This document shows, piece by piece, positions 41,785 to 52,322 of a stretch of DNA of 64,000 nt (position 1 is the first letter of the stretch; every line of letters begins with the position of its first letter). The stretch is from contig NZ_CP097843.1 of NCBI RefSeq assembly GCF_023611505.1, positions 1,116,001 to 1,180,000 of the forward strand, written 5' to 3'. The notes below the pieces were generated by a model. It did not search any database. It was given only the letters and a program-made list of their open reading frames with translations, and had not been told where the DNA came from. Both the position numbers and the translations under genes were made by a program. The stretch is from Streptococcus oralis (GTDB lineage: Bacteria; Bacillota; Bacilli; Lactobacillales; Streptococcaceae).

Positions 41785-43044
41785 TTAGTCTTCAACGAGT
41801 GTAATATCCGCTCCCAGACTACGCAATTTCTCAATAATATCTGAGTAGCCTCGCAGGATAAACTCAATATTTGTAATTTCAGTTTTACCTTCAGCCATCA
41901 AGCCAGCAATAACAAGCGCTGCACCAGCTCGCAAGTCTGTAGCTTTTACGCTTGCCCCGTGCAATCTACGACCACCATTGTAGATAATATGATCATTTGT
42001 AGTCATAATATCCGCATCCATTTTTGCTAATTCAAAAACATGGTTAACACGTTTTTCATAAATCGTATCAATAATGGTTCCACGACCTTGAGCAGTCAGC
42101 AATAGCGGAGTTATTGGCTGTTGCAAATCAGTTGCAAATCCAGGATAAGGAGCTGTTTTGATATTGATGGCCTTCAAATCAGACTGCTCTTCAACGAAGA
42201 TACTGTCTTCTGAGACCGTCATATGAACGCCCATTTCCTCTAGTTTGGCGATAAAACCTTCTAAGTGCTCATAGAGAACGTTGTTAATACGGATTCCTTT
42301 TCCTACCGCTGCAGCAAGTGAAATATAGGTTCCAGCTTCGATACGGTCTGGAATGACTTGGTGACGCGTTCCATGAAGTTTCTCAACACCATCAATAATG
42401 ATAATATCAGTCCCTGCACCACGAATGTGAGCGCCCATATTGTTCAAAAGGGTAGCAACATCGATAATTTCCGGTTCACGAGCCGCATTTTCAATGACAG
42501 TACGCCCCTTAGCTTTGACCGCAGCAATCATGGTGTTAATCGTTGCACCAACGCTGACGGTATCCATGTAAATACTTGCGCCATGAAGTCCCTTACCTTG
42601 GGCAGATAAATTCATATTATCTCCCTCATAGCTAACTTTAGCACCCATGGCCTCAAAGGCTTTTAAGTGAAGATCAATCGGACGAGGCCCCAGATCACAT
42701 CCACCAGGAAGTCCAACTGTAGCTTCACCAAAGCGACCTAAGAGACTTCCGTAGAAATAATAAGAAGCACGCAAGCTATTGATCTTACCATAAGGCATAG
42801 GAATATTTTGAACACCTCTTGGATCAATCTCCAAGACATCGTCATAACGCTTAACAGTCGCCCCCATAATTTCCATGATTTCGACAAGACTAGCAACGTC
42901 TGAAATATCTGGAACACAATCTAAAGTGACAATATCATCTGATAAGATAATAGCTGGAATAAGTGCTACAACACTATTTTTAGCACCGCTAATGGTGATC
43001 TCACCTTGCAATGGACGTCCACCATTGATGACAATTTTTCTCAT
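41785..43044 (-). CDS. murZ: UDP-GlcNAc 1-carboxyvinyltransferase MurZ (MurA1)
   Basis: Catalyses the first committed step of peptidoglycan synthesis, adding enolpyruvate from PEP to UDP-GlcNAc; target of fosfomycin. The 419-residue protein has the EPSP-synthase-like double fold. Conserved Lys is in ISGAKNS near residue 22, and the catalytic Cys in [12 protein letters not shown] near residue 115. The length and neighbourhood (GNAT, spxR, map) fit the pneumococcal MurZ/MurA1 paralogue; a second murA is expected elsewhere. Transcribed from its own extended -10 promoter. Confidence 0.93.
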   Translation of the reverse strand: MRKIVINGGRPLQGEITISGAKNSVVALIPAIILSDDIVTLDCVPDISDVASLVEIMEIMGATVKRYDDVLEIDPRGVQNIPMPYGKINSLRASYYFYGSLLGRFGEATVGLPGGCDLGPRPIDLHLKAFEAMGAKVSYEGDNMNLSAQGKGLHGASIYMDTVSVGATINTMIAAVKAKGRTVIENAAREPEIIDVATLLNNMGAHIRGAGTDIIIIDGVEKLHGTRHQVIPDRIEAGTYISLAAAVGKGIRINNVLYEHLEGFIAKLEEMGVHMTVSEDSIFVEEQSDLKAINIKTAPYPGFATDLQQPITPLLLTAQGRGTIIDTIYEKRVNHVFELAKMDADIMTTNDHIIYNGGRRLHGASVKATDLRAGAALVIAGLMAEGKTEITNIEFILRGYSDIIEKLRSLGADITLVED

Positions 43045-43086
43045 GTTTTACTCTTTCAAAATTTACTAAAAAGGTCTTTCCGTTCT

Positions 43087-43095
43087 ATTATACCA
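43087..43095 (-). promoter_or_regulatory. Promoter of murZ unit
   Basis: Minus strand TGGTATAAT extended -10, about 42 bp before the start codon. Confidence 0.72.
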
Positions 43096-43143
43096 TAATT
43101 TTCATTTTTTTCCCATTCCTATTGATTAAACATTCCATTTCGA

Positions 43144-43192
43144 TAAAAAAAGGCCTATCACACAAGCGATAAAGCTTGATATGACAGGCTTT
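43144..43192 (-). terminator. pyk terminator
   Basis: Minus strand long hairpin: AAAGCCTGTCA pairs with TGATAGGCCTTT and an inner CAAGC/GCTTG stem caps it, followed by a run of T. It separates pyk from the murZ promoter. Confidence 0.85.
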
Positions 43193-43203
43193 GTAATGTT
43201 AGA

Positions 43204-44709
43204 TTAACGTACTGTACGGATACGCATTGTGTTTGTACGGATAGCTTCGCCAAGTGGTACACCTGCAACGATAACAATATCATCACCAGATTCTACCAAA
43301 CCTTGCTCAACTGCAATTCTTTCAGCGAGATCAAACATATCATCAGTGTTTGATGGGCGATCAGTTGTTACTGGAATAACTCCCCAGTTAAGCATCAAAC
43401 CACGCTGAGTCAATTCATCGAAAGTGATTGCCAAGATATCAGCATCTGGACGGTACTTAGAAATCAAACGAGCAGTGTGACCTGTCTTAGTAAGAGTAAC
43501 CACCAACTTGATATTCATAGAATTTGTCGCATCCTTAACAGCTGAAGCCATAACCTCAGTCTTAGAATTACGTGGCAAGTTAACAGATGACAAGCGACCG
43601 TATTCTTTTAAAAGAGTTTGAGCATTTTTGTCAATAGTTGCCATCGTAGTAACTGACTCAAGTGGATATTTACCATTTGCAGACTCACCTGAAAGCATTG
43701 TAGCATCGGTTCCATCGATAACAGCGTTAAACACGTCTGATACTTCTGAACGCGTTGCACGTGGTTTTTCAGTCATGGTTTCAAGCATGTTTGTTGCTGT
43801 GATAGAGACTTTACCAGCTGCATTTACTTTTGTGATGATCATTTTTTGGTAAACTGGAACCATTTCGAATGGTACTTCGATACCCATGTCACCACGAGCA
43901 ATCATGATACCGTCAGCAGCTTCAATGATTTCATCCAAGTTGTCGATACCTTGTTGGTTTTCGATTTTAGCGAACAATTGAACGTGACCATTACCAGTTT
44001 CTTCACAGATTGCACGAACTTCGTTTACGTCTTTTGCAGTACGGACGAATGAAATCGCGATGAAGTTAATACCTTGTTCAAGACCAAAGCGGATGTCAGC
44101 GTTGTCACGCTCAGCAAGTGCTGGGAAAGGAATCTTAGTATTCGGGATGTTTACACCTTTTTGCTTAGCAATGATGCCGTCATTTTCAACTTCTACTTCA
44201 AATTCACGAGTTGAGTCATCCTTACCAATTACGCGAAGTCCAAGTTTTCCGTCATCAACAAGCACTTGTTTTCCAATCTCAACGTCATCATAGATGTCAA
44301 GAGCACCAGCAACGTTTAAAGCAATCACATCGCGAGTTGATTTGATTCCTTGTTTAGTTGCAACACGGATTTTTTCACCAGTTTTGTATGAGTACTCTTT
44401 AGCTTCACCTTCGAACAATTCAGTACGGATTTCTGGTCCTTTAGTATCAAGAAGGAAACCAACTTTTTTACCTGCAAGTTTTTCTGCAAGTTTAACAGTT
44501 GCCATACGTTCACCTTGTTCTTGGTGGTCACCGTGTGAGAAGTTGAAACGGAAAGTGTTAGCTCCCGCTTCAATCAATTTAGCAATGTTTTTTGCTGAAG
44601 CTTCAACGTCAAGTTTTTCACCCCAGTATCCGTCATCACCGAATTTCTTTCCACCACGGATTTCAACCGCAGGACCCAAAGTTGCAACGATTTTTACACG
44701 TTTATTCAT
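43204..44709 (-). CDS. pyk: Pyruvate kinase
   Basis: Converts PEP and ADP to pyruvate and ATP, the last step of glycolysis. The 501-residue protein has the TIM-barrel core with FRFNFSHGDH, the catalytic Lys region FAKIENQQGIDNLDEI, the Mg-binding signature IMIARGDMGIEVPFE, and the C-terminal allosteric domain. It follows pfkA by 64 bp with no terminator between, so the pair is probably co-transcribed. Codon bias is strong, as for highly expressed genes. Confidence 0.97.
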   Translation of the reverse strand: MNKRVKIVATLGPAVEIRGGKKFGDDGYWGEKLDVEASAKNIAKLIEAGANTFRFNFSHGDHQEQGERMATVKLAEKLAGKKVGFLLDTKGPEIRTELFEGEAKEYSYKTGEKIRVATKQGIKSTRDVIALNVAGALDIYDDVEIGKQVLVDDGKLGLRVIGKDDSTREFEVEVENDGIIAKQKGVNIPNTKIPFPALAERDNADIRFGLEQGINFIAISFVRTAKDVNEVRAICEETGNGHVQLFAKIENQQGIDNLDEIIEAADGIMIARGDMGIEVPFEMVPVYQKMIITKVNAAGKVSITATNMLETMTEKPRATRSEVSDVFNAVIDGTDATMLSGESANGKYPLESVTTMATIDKNAQTLLKEYGRLSSVNLPRNSKTEVMASAVKDATNSMNIKLVVTLTKTGHTARLISKYRPDADILAITFDELTQRGLMLNWGVIPVTTDRPSNTDDMFDLAERIAVEQGLVESGDDIVIVAGVPLGEAIRTNTMRIRTVR

Positions 44710-44733
44710 GATTTGTGACTCCTTTATATAATT

Positions 44734-44749
44734 TGACCTTTTATGGTCA
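44734..44749. repeat. Small inverted repeat in the pfkA-pyk gap
   Basis: TGACC-TTTTAT-GGTCA, a 5-bp-arm inverted repeat upstream of the pyk ribosome binding site. It has no T-run, so it is not a terminator. It could be an mRNA-processing or stabilising hairpin or an operator half-site pair. Confidence 0.4.
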
Positions 44750-44773
44750 TTTTACCAGATTAGTTAAAGTTGA

Positions 44774-45847
<1,074 letters not shown>

Positions 45848-45862
45848 CTATTTTTTGTATTT

Positions 45863-48800
45863 TTAGCGATAAATCGTTTTCATGGTGATTTCCTTTAATT
45901 TCTCCTGTAAGGCAAGCTCTTTTTTTACAAAATGCCGTGTAGAAACAACTGTTTTTTGCTCCTCTTCATACCTGATAATCACAGGAATTGGGCCTTTGTA
46001 TTGTTCTAGGATATTTGAAATCTCTTTATCGTATTCATGATTTTTAACTTGGATCCAGAATCGTTCCGCTACTGCTTCTTTCAAATCTTGTGCAATCATT
46101 TGCAGACGGCCATCTCGAGATTGAACTTTGCCATTGATGTAGTAAAATTTCCCTTCAGATAGGATAGAGGCGAATTTTCGATACTGATCCGAAAATACAG
46201 TCACATCCATCCGAGACTTACTATCATGAACCTGTAGAAAGGCCATATTCTCGCCCTTCTTGGTTCGAATCACCTTTAGTTTTTGCACTTCAACTAGAAG
46301 AGTGGCTTGAGCCCCCTCGGTTAGATTAGCGATCGGGGTCGTCGGATATAGGGCTTGTTTGGCAAGAGTTTGGAGAGGATGGGCACTGATACCTACCCCA
46401 ATCAATTCCTGCTCCTTATAAAATTTCTCCGCCTCTGTAAAATCATCAGCCTCAGTCCAACTATAGGTTGTATCCGCAAAGAGACCTCCCAACTCCTCAA
46501 CAAAGACAAATAAGTTTGGTAGGTTTACTAAGATTTTCTGGCGATTCTTGTCAAATTCATCAAAAAGCCCTAGTTCAACCAAAGGTGTCAAAAGCGAAAG
46601 TTTCTTGTAATTCTTGGGGAGACGCGTGACGAAATCTTCCACACTTGAAAAAGGACGATTTTCGATGATCCAGTAAGAAAAATCTCTTGGCATGCCCTTA
46701 ATGGCTTTTAGACCAAGATATATTTTCTTCTGAGCAATTTTATCGTGATAGGGAATGCTATTGATTGCTAACGGGGCCACTTCAAAGCCCATCTGCAATG
46801 CATCCACAATGTAATCACTGCTTGAATAATTCAACATGACTTGAAAGAAAATAGCAGGATAGTGCGTCTTGAAATAAGCTAGCTGGAAAGCCAGCGCTGA
46901 GTAGGCATAGGCGTGGGATCTGTTAAATCCGTAGCCCGCAAACTTTTCCATCACTGCAAAAACTTGGTTGGCTTTTTCTTCTGTATGCCCAAGTTTCATA
47001 GCTCCTGTGATAAAATCTTCCTTCATTAAATGCATCTCTTTAGCATTTTTCTTACCCATGGCTCGTCTGAGAATGTCAGCTTTACCAAGACTGAAGCCTC
47101 CAAATCGCTGAGCAACCTGCATGACCTGTTCTTGATAGAGCATGATACCATAGGTTGATGACAGAATGTCCTCCAAGGCTGGGTCCAACACCGTCACCTT
47201 TTCTTTGCCGTGCTTACGAGCCACAAAATTATCGATATAATCACTTGCTCCTGGTCTATTGAGGGAGGTTGTGGCTACTACCTCTTCGAAGACTTGTGGC
47301 TGAACTCGTTTCAAGAGTCGAATGGCACCAGGTTGTTCAAATTGGAAAATCCCCTTTGTATTTCCAGCAGCAAAGAGGGCCAGAGTTGCTTTGTCTTCCA
47401 AATCAATCTCTTCGATTTTCAGATGAACACCTTCTGACTCAGCCAGTAATTCCTGCATTTTTTGGACAAAAGTTAAGTTACGCAGACCTAGGAAATCCAT
47501 TTTTAGAAGGCCATTTGCTTCAACTGAATGTGCATCATATTGGGTGATTAGCATGTCCTCACCGTATTTTAGAGGAATATAGTCCGTCAAATCTTGGTCA
47601 CTCATAACGACTCCTGCCGCATGGATAGAGGTCTGACGAGGATATCCTTCAATCTTTCGAGCAATCTCAAAAGCTTTTTGGTATTCAATCTTGCTATTGA
47701 TGACCTGTCTAAATTGCAAATTCTTTTCATAGGCCGTCGTTAGCGTATCTCGGAAACTGATTTTTTTCGTAATATTTGTTAATTCGTACTCTGGAACGCC
47801 ATAGCGTTTGAAAACATCACGAATCGCTTGTTTTGCTCCAAAGGTCGAATAAGTGACAATTTGTGCCACGTGTTGACTGCCATAGCGATCACGAACATAA
47901 CGAATGAACTCTGGTCTATAGAGGTCAGGGATGTCGATATCGATATCGGGCATGGTATAGCGCTCACGATTTAAAAAGCGTTCGAAAATCAGGTTCTTTT
48001 CAACCGGGTCAATTCCTGTGATATCAAGCGAGTAAGCCACTAAGCTACCCACAGCAGAACCACGTCCCATTCCCATGTAATATCCTTGGGAACGTCCAAA
48101 ACGGAGCAAATCCCAAACTACAAGGAAATAGTCGTCAAATCCCATATCATGAATCACAGCTAATTCTTCATTCAGTCGCTCACGATAGATAATTGAGGTT
48201 AGCCCCTTGTCACTCAAGCCTTGCTCAGCTCTTGCTCGAAGCTCTTCCACCGCTGGTCTTTCAGGATTAAAGCGAGGGAGTTTTAAACTTGGATCAAGTT
48301 GGTAGCTAACATTCTCTATCAAACCTTGTAGATTGGCAAGTGCCTGAGAGAAGCGATTTTTAAACCGAGCTTCTAAATCTGAGGCAGGTAAAAAAATCCC
48401 TTGTTGTGAATGCACATCCACTTCCCTAAGACTGACATTGTCCTTGACTGCCGACAAGATTTGCAAAACTTGTATATCTTCTTTTTCAAAAGAGTTGACT
48501 TGATAGAGTGGAAGAATCGGTCTGGTAAAGACTTCTTGAGGAGTATCTGTACTGACACCGATAAAATAATCATGCCCCAAATCCAGTCGTTCGACCCCAT
48601 TAAAATAGGGAACAATAATGGCCACATCTTCGAGGTGGGAGGTGAAGTCAGACCAATTTTTCCGTCCAGTCATTTTTAAAGTGGATAACTTCATCAACTC
48701 TTGATAGCCTTTAGTGGATAGGGCTAGAAAACGAAGAGAAATATTCTCCTCATCTTTGATCAAGGTCATTTCAAGACCAATTAAAGGTTGGATTCCATAT

Positions 48801-48964
48801 TTTCGAGTCACTTCTAAAAAATGATAAGCCCCATAGAGATTATCCACATCCATGATAGCAAGGTGAGAATAGCCATACTCTTTAGCCGTTTGTACATATT
48901 TTTCAATCGAAACCACACTTTCCATAAAACTATAAACAGTCTTGGTGTCAAGCTGTGCAATCAT
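45863..48964 (-). CDS. dnaE: DNA polymerase III alpha subunit DnaE
   Basis: DnaE extends RNA primers during replication alongside PolC. The 1033-residue protein has an N-terminal PHP domain (about 1-200), the polymerase core with the catalytic triad PDIDID (Asp340, 342, 344), a beta-binding/HhH region and a C-terminal OB fold (about 880-1000). The PHP domain begins MIAQLDTKTVYSFMES where other PHP domains have an HxHTEYS metal motif; the metal-binding His residues are absent, so no PHP exonuclease activity is expected. It is shorter than E. coli DnaE (1160). Confidence 0.96.
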   Translation of the reverse strand: MIAQLDTKTVYSFMESVVSIEKYVQTAKEYGYSHLAIMDVDNLYGAYHFLEVTRKYGIQPLIGLEMTLIKDEENISLRFLALSTKGYQELMKLSTLKMTGRKNWSDFTSHLEDVAIIVPYFNGVERLDLGHDYFIGVSTDTPQEVFTRPILPLYQVNSFEKEDIQVLQILSAVKDNVSLREVDVHSQQGIFLPASDLEARFKNRFSQALANLQGLIENVSYQLDPSLKLPRFNPERPAVEELRARAEQGLSDKGLTSIIYRERLNEELAVIHDMGFDDYFLVVWDLLRFGRSQGYYMGMGRGSAVGSLVAYSLDITGIDPVEKNLIFERFLNRERYTMPDIDIDIPDLYRPEFIRYVRDRYGSQHVAQIVTYSTFGAKQAIRDVFKRYGVPEYELTNITKKISFRDTLTTAYEKNLQFRQVINSKIEYQKAFEIARKIEGYPRQTSIHAAGVVMSDQDLTDYIPLKYGEDMLITQYDAHSVEANGLLKMDFLGLRNLTFVQKMQELLAESEGVHLKIEEIDLEDKATLALFAAGNTKGIFQFEQPGAIRLLKRVQPQVFEEVVATTSLNRPGASDYIDNFVARKHGKEKVTVLDPALEDILSSTYGIMLYQEQVMQVAQRFGGFSLGKADILRRAMGKKNAKEMHLMKEDFITGAMKLGHTEEKANQVFAVMEKFAGYGFNRSHAYAYSALAFQLAYFKTHYPAIFFQVMLNYSSSDYIVDALQMGFEVAPLAINSIPYHDKIAQKKIYLGLKAIKGMPRDFSYWIIENRPFSSVEDFVTRLPKNYKKLSLLTPLVELGLFDEFDKNRQKILVNLPNLFVFVEELGGLFADTTYSWTEADDFTEAEKFYKEQELIGVGISAHPLQTLAKQALYPTTPIANLTEGAQATLLVEVQKLKVIRTKKGENMAFLQVHDSKSRMDVTVFSDQYRKFASILSEGKFYYINGKVQSRDGRLQMIAQDLKEAVAERFWIQVKNHEYDKEISNILEQYKGPIPVIIRYEEEQKTVVSTRHFVKKELALQEKLKEITMKTIYR

Positions 48965-48995
48965 TTCTTCTCCTCCTTGCTTTCGTTTTACTACT

Positions 48996-49004
48996 ATTAT
49001 ACCA
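48996..49004 (-). promoter_or_regulatory. dnaE promoter
   Basis: Minus strand TGGTATAAT extended -10; a TTCAAT lies 16 bp upstream as a possible -35. Confidence 0.72.
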
Positions 49005-49006
49005 TT

Positions 49007-49120
49007 TTAAGTTGGATATTGAAGCAACTCGGATGCTTTCTTTTCAACATCAGCATTTACAACCTCTCCGTCTTTCTTCCCTTTAATTTTTAATATTATA
49101 AGATGGATTTGAATATCATT
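49007..49120 (-). pseudogene. Orphan coding remnant upstream of dnaE
   Basis: A 37-codon open frame with a stop at 49007-49009 but no usable start codon or ribosome binding site. Its last 27 codons read like a real protein end (KIKGKKDGEVV, then NADVEKKASELLQYPT) with charged, helix-forming composition unlike the AT-rich spacer around it. It may be the 3' end of a gene lost by deletion, whose stop region now carries the dnaE promoter. Parent family not recognised. Confidence 0.45.
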
Positions 49121-49311
49121 TTAGACAATTTTATACTAAGTAAAGTATAATAAAGCCGGACTCTATATGCAATTTCACATATAAAAAATTCTAAGAAAGG
49201 GCTTTTTATTATAGTATTTATTCATCATTTTATAATAACTTACTAAATAGGTATTCCGCTTCACGAAATTTATTGCATTAAAGTTTATTTATTCCATTTT
49301 TCCTTATTTTT
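49121..49311. other. AT-rich spacer before pepX with a long imperfect hairpin
   Basis: Between the remnant and the pepX promoter. An imperfect hairpin spans about 49153-49212: AATAAAGCC pairs with GGGCTTTTTATT around an inner TATATG/CATATA stem. I see no gene, BOX or RUP element. Confidence 0.5.
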
Positions 49312-49320
49312 TGATATAAT
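49312..49320 (+). promoter_or_regulatory. pepX promoter
   Basis: TGATATAAT extended -10, 30 bp before the ATG; the leader contains AAAGGAGAG. Confidence 0.75.
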
Positions 49321-49350
49321 AAATTCAGTCTGTTTTCAAAGGAGAGAACC

Positions 49351-51624
49351 ATGCGTTTTAATCAATTTAGCTATCTTCCGACCTCTAGTTCTCAACAATT
49401 AGATGAATTAGCAAGTCTTGGTCTGAAATTGTCACCTCATCTGCCCTTAAAAAAGCAATTTGAAGACTTCATCCGCTGGAGTTTTTTCACTTATTCTAAC
49501 ACGGATTATGCCTTATCCACTTTGGCCGCGGATAACGAAACAGATCTATTAACTTTTTTCCAATCAGAGCGTGATTTAACTGCTGATGTTTTCTACACGG
49601 TAGTTTTTCAACTTTTAGGGTTTAACTATCTTGTTGACTTTGAGGACGCCGAACAATTCCGTAAAGAAACTGGATTTCCTATTGTTTATGGAAATCTCAT
49701 CGAAAATCTTTATCAGTTACTCAATACGCGAACGAAAAAAGGAAATACACTCATCGACCAACTGGTTAGTGACGGACTCATTTTAGAAGACAATCACTAC
49801 CACTACTTTAACGGTAAGAGCTTGGCAACCTTCTCTACTCATGATGTCATTCGTGAAGTCGTCTATGTCGAAAGTCGTGTGGATACTGATAAAGACGGTC
49901 TCCCTGACTTAGTCAAGGTCAGCATTATTCGCCCGCGTTATGATGGACAGATTCCTTCAGTTATGACTGCCAGCCCTTATCACCAAGGGACCAATGTCAA
50001 AGCTAGCGATAAAGCTCTCTACAAAATGGAAGGAGAACTTGAGGTCAAACCTGCCCACACCATTGAGCTTGAGGAGCCTAAGCTGAATTTAGTCGAGCCT
50101 CTCGGCCAAGCTGAACTCGTCTCTGAAGCTGAAGAAAAGTTAGCTCATATCAATAGCTCATACACCCTCAATGACTACTTCCTCCCACGAGGATTTGCCA
50201 ATCTCTATGTATCGGGTGTTGGTACCAGGGATTCCCAAGGTCTCATGACTAATGGGGACTACCATCAAATTGAAGCATATAAAAACGTGATTGACTGGCT
50301 TAATGGTCGTTGCCGTGCTTTCACGGATCACACACGCAAACGGCAAGTCAAGGCTGACTGGTCAAACGGCAAAGTCGCAACGACAGGAATTTCCTATCTA
50401 GGGACCATGTCCAATGGACTTGCGACCACTGGTGTTGATGGCTTAGAAGTGATCATCGCAGAAGCAGGTATTTCCTCATGGTACAACTACTATCGGGAAA
50501 ATGGTCTGGTGACTAGCCCAGGTGGTTATCCAGGTGAGGATTTTGACTCACTTGCTGAATTGACCTACTCCCGTAACCTCCTAGCCGGTGACTATATCCG
50601 CGCTAATGAAGCTCATCAGGCAGACTTAGAGAAGGTTAAAGAGAAACTCGATCGCAAGACTGGTGACTACAATCAGTTTTGGCATAACCGCAACTATCTG
50701 CTCAATGCTCATAAGGTTCAAGCTGAGGTCGTCTTTACGCATGGTTCTCAGGATTGGAACGTCAAACCTCTTCATGTTTACCAGATGTTTCATGCCCTTC
50801 CAACTCATATCCACAAGCACCTCTTTTTCCATCATGGTGCCCATGTCTATATGAACAACTGGCAGTCAATTGACTTTCGCGAGTCCATGAATGCCTTGTT
50901 AAGTAAGAAATTGTTAGGACTTGACTCAAGCTATCAACTTCCGACTGTTATCTGGCAGGACAATACCGAACCGCAAAGTTGGCAGAGCCTTGATAACTTT
51001 GGCAAACAGAATAAACTGCATACTTTCTCACTCGGAACTGAGGAAAAAGTGATTCAAAACCAGTATGATCAAAAAGATTTTGATCGTTATGGCAAGACTT
51101 ACCAAACCTTCAACACCGAACTTTACCAAGGAAAAGCCAATCAAATCACCATTGACCTTCCAGTAAGTCAAGGCATTCACTTAAATGGGCGAGTGGAGCT
51201 GAAACTTCGTGTCAAATCAAGTACAAATAAAGGCTTATTATCTGCTCAACTCCTCCAACTAGGACAACAGAAGTACCTTCAACCCTATCCAGCAGTTCAA
51301 TCAGTCCGAACAATTGATAATGGTCGTTACCACATGTTAGAAAATCTCTGTGAACTGCCATTCAATCCAAGTGCTCAACGTGTCATCACTAAAGGCTACC
51401 TCAATCTTCAAAACCGAGATGATCTCTTGACAATCGAAGAAATCCAACCAAATGAATGGATGGACTTCAAGCTAGAGCTTCAACCAACTATTTACAAACT
51501 TAAGGAAGGAGACATTCTCCGCTTAGTGCTCTACACAACAGACTTTGAGATTACAATTCGAGATAATACAGACTATCACTTGACTGTTGATTTAGCACAA
51601 TCTACTATCACTATTCCCTCATAA
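49351..51624 (+). CDS. pepX: X-prolyl dipeptidyl aminopeptidase
   Basis: PepX releases X-Pro dipeptides from peptide N-termini, aiding use of proline-rich host proteins. The 757-residue cytoplasmic serine peptidase has an N-terminal helical domain (about 1-150), an alpha/beta-hydrolase domain with nucleophile Ser in [12 protein letters not shown] (about residue 348), catalytic Asp in GSQDWNVKP and His in HHGAHVYMN, and a C-terminal jelly-roll domain. Length is normal. The argR gene follows after 18 bp. Confidence 0.96.
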   Translation: MRFNQFSYLPTSSSQQLDELASLGLKLSPHLPLKKQFEDFIRWSFFTYSNTDYALSTLAADNETDLLTFFQSERDLTADVFYTVVFQLLGFNYLVDFEDAEQFRKETGFPIVYGNLIENLYQLLNTRTKKGNTLIDQLVSDGLILEDNHYHYFNGKSLATFSTHDVIREVVYVESRVDTDKDGLPDLVKVSIIRPRYDGQIPSVMTASPYHQGTNVKASDKALYKMEGELEVKPAHTIELEEPKLNLVEPLGQAELVSEAEEKLAHINSSYTLNDYFLPRGFANLYVSGVGTRDSQGLMTNGDYHQIEAYKNVIDWLNGRCRAFTDHTRKRQVKADWSNGKVATTGISYLGTMSNGLATTGVDGLEVIIAEAGISSWYNYYRENGLVTSPGGYPGEDFDSLAELTYSRNLLAGDYIRANEAHQADLEKVKEKLDRKTGDYNQFWHNRNYLLNAHKVQAEVVFTHGSQDWNVKPLHVYQMFHALPTHIHKHLFFHHGAHVYMNNWQSIDFRESMNALLSKKLLGLDSSYQLPTVIWQDNTEPQSWQSLDNFGKQNKLHTFSLGTEEKVIQNQYDQKDFDRYGKTYQTFNTELYQGKANQITIDLPVSQGIHLNGRVELKLRVKSSTNKGLLSAQLLQLGQQKYLQPYPAVQSVRTIDNGRYHMLENLCELPFNPSAQRVITKGYLNLQNRDDLLTIEEIQPNEWMDFKLELQPTIYKLKEGDILRLVLYTTDFEITIRDNTDYHLTVDLAQSTITIPS

Positions 51625-51642
51625 AAGGAGCTATTAACACTT

Positions 51643-52113
51643 ATGAACAAATCTGAACACAGACACCAACTTATTCGTGCCCTCGTTTCAAAAAATAAAA
51701 TCCATACCCAAGCGGAATTGCAAGCCTTGTTAGCCGAAAACGATATCCAAGTTACACAGGCTACCTTATCACGCGATATCAAAACCATGAACCTTTCAAA
51801 AGTACGAGAAGAAGATCATTCTTACTACGTGTTAAATACAGGCTCTATCTCCAAGTGGGAAAAACGTCTTGAAAATTATATGGAAGATGCTCTTGTTATG
51901 TTGCGTCCTGTCCAACACCAAGTTATTTTGAAAACCTTACCCGGTTTAGCTCAATCATTTGGATCTGTAATTGATTCCTTGGACTTTCCAGATGTCATTG
52001 CAACGCTTTGTGGAGATGATGTCTGCATGATTATCTGTGAGGATGCTACAAAAGCGCAAGCTTGTTTTGAAAGTCTTAAAAAATATGCACCACCATTTTT
52101 CTTTGGTGAATAA
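51643..52113 (+). CDS. argR: Arginine repressor family regulator
   Basis: A 156-residue ArgR/AhrC family protein. The N-terminal winged helix (residues 1-75) contains VTQATLSRDIKTMNLSKV. The C-terminal hexamerisation/arginine-binding domain contains DFPDVIATLCGDDVCMIIC, related to the family GTIAGDDTI(L/F)VI pattern, but with GDDVCM in place of the classic segment. Streptococci carry up to three ArgR paralogues, so which one this is stays open. Co-transcription with pepX, 18 bp upstream, is likely. Confidence 0.88.
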   Translation: MNKSEHRHQLIRALVSKNKIHTQAELQALLAENDIQVTQATLSRDIKTMNLSKVREEDHSYYVLNTGSISKWEKRLENYMEDALVMLRPVQHQVILKTLPGLAQSFGSVIDSLDFPDVIATLCGDDVCMIICEDATKAQACFESLKKYAPPFFFGE

Positions 52114-52116
52114 CAC

Positions 52117-52150
52117 AATTCCCGTGATCAAAAAATCACGGGAATTTTTT
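52117..52150. terminator. Bidirectional terminator between argR and the obg unit
   Basis: Twelve-bp stem AATTCCCGTGAT / ATCACGGGAATT, loop of six bases, then TTTTTT. The opposite strand has AAAAAA-derived U-pairing, so it may also end the leftward unit. Confidence 0.92.
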
Positions 52151-52313
52151 ATTTCTTGGACTGTGTTTCTTCTTTCTTTGTACGTGCTAATCGAAGGGCA
52201 CGTTTAGGGTTGAGACGATTAAACAATTCTTCTAGTTTCTTTTCATTCCATATATCTGCTGCAGAAACAAAATTTCCATCTGCATCTCGGAATGATATCG
52301 GTTTATCTCCCAT
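52149..52313 (-). CDS. Small protein downstream of obg, function unknown
   Basis: A 54-residue protein, MGDKPISFRDADGNFVSAAD onward through IWNEKKLEELFNRLNPKRAL to a basic end. AGGAGA 7 nt before the ATG overlaps the obg stop, so it is translationally linked to obg. The first 20 residues are acidic and the last 20 strongly basic, with an amphipathic helix in the middle. There is no signal or membrane segment. I know such a small conserved ORF next to obg in mitis-group genomes but no function. Confidence 0.78.
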   Translation of the reverse strand: MGDKPISFRDADGNFVSAADIWNEKKLEELFNRLNPKRALRLARTKKEETQSKK

Positions 52314-52322
52314 ATCAATCTC

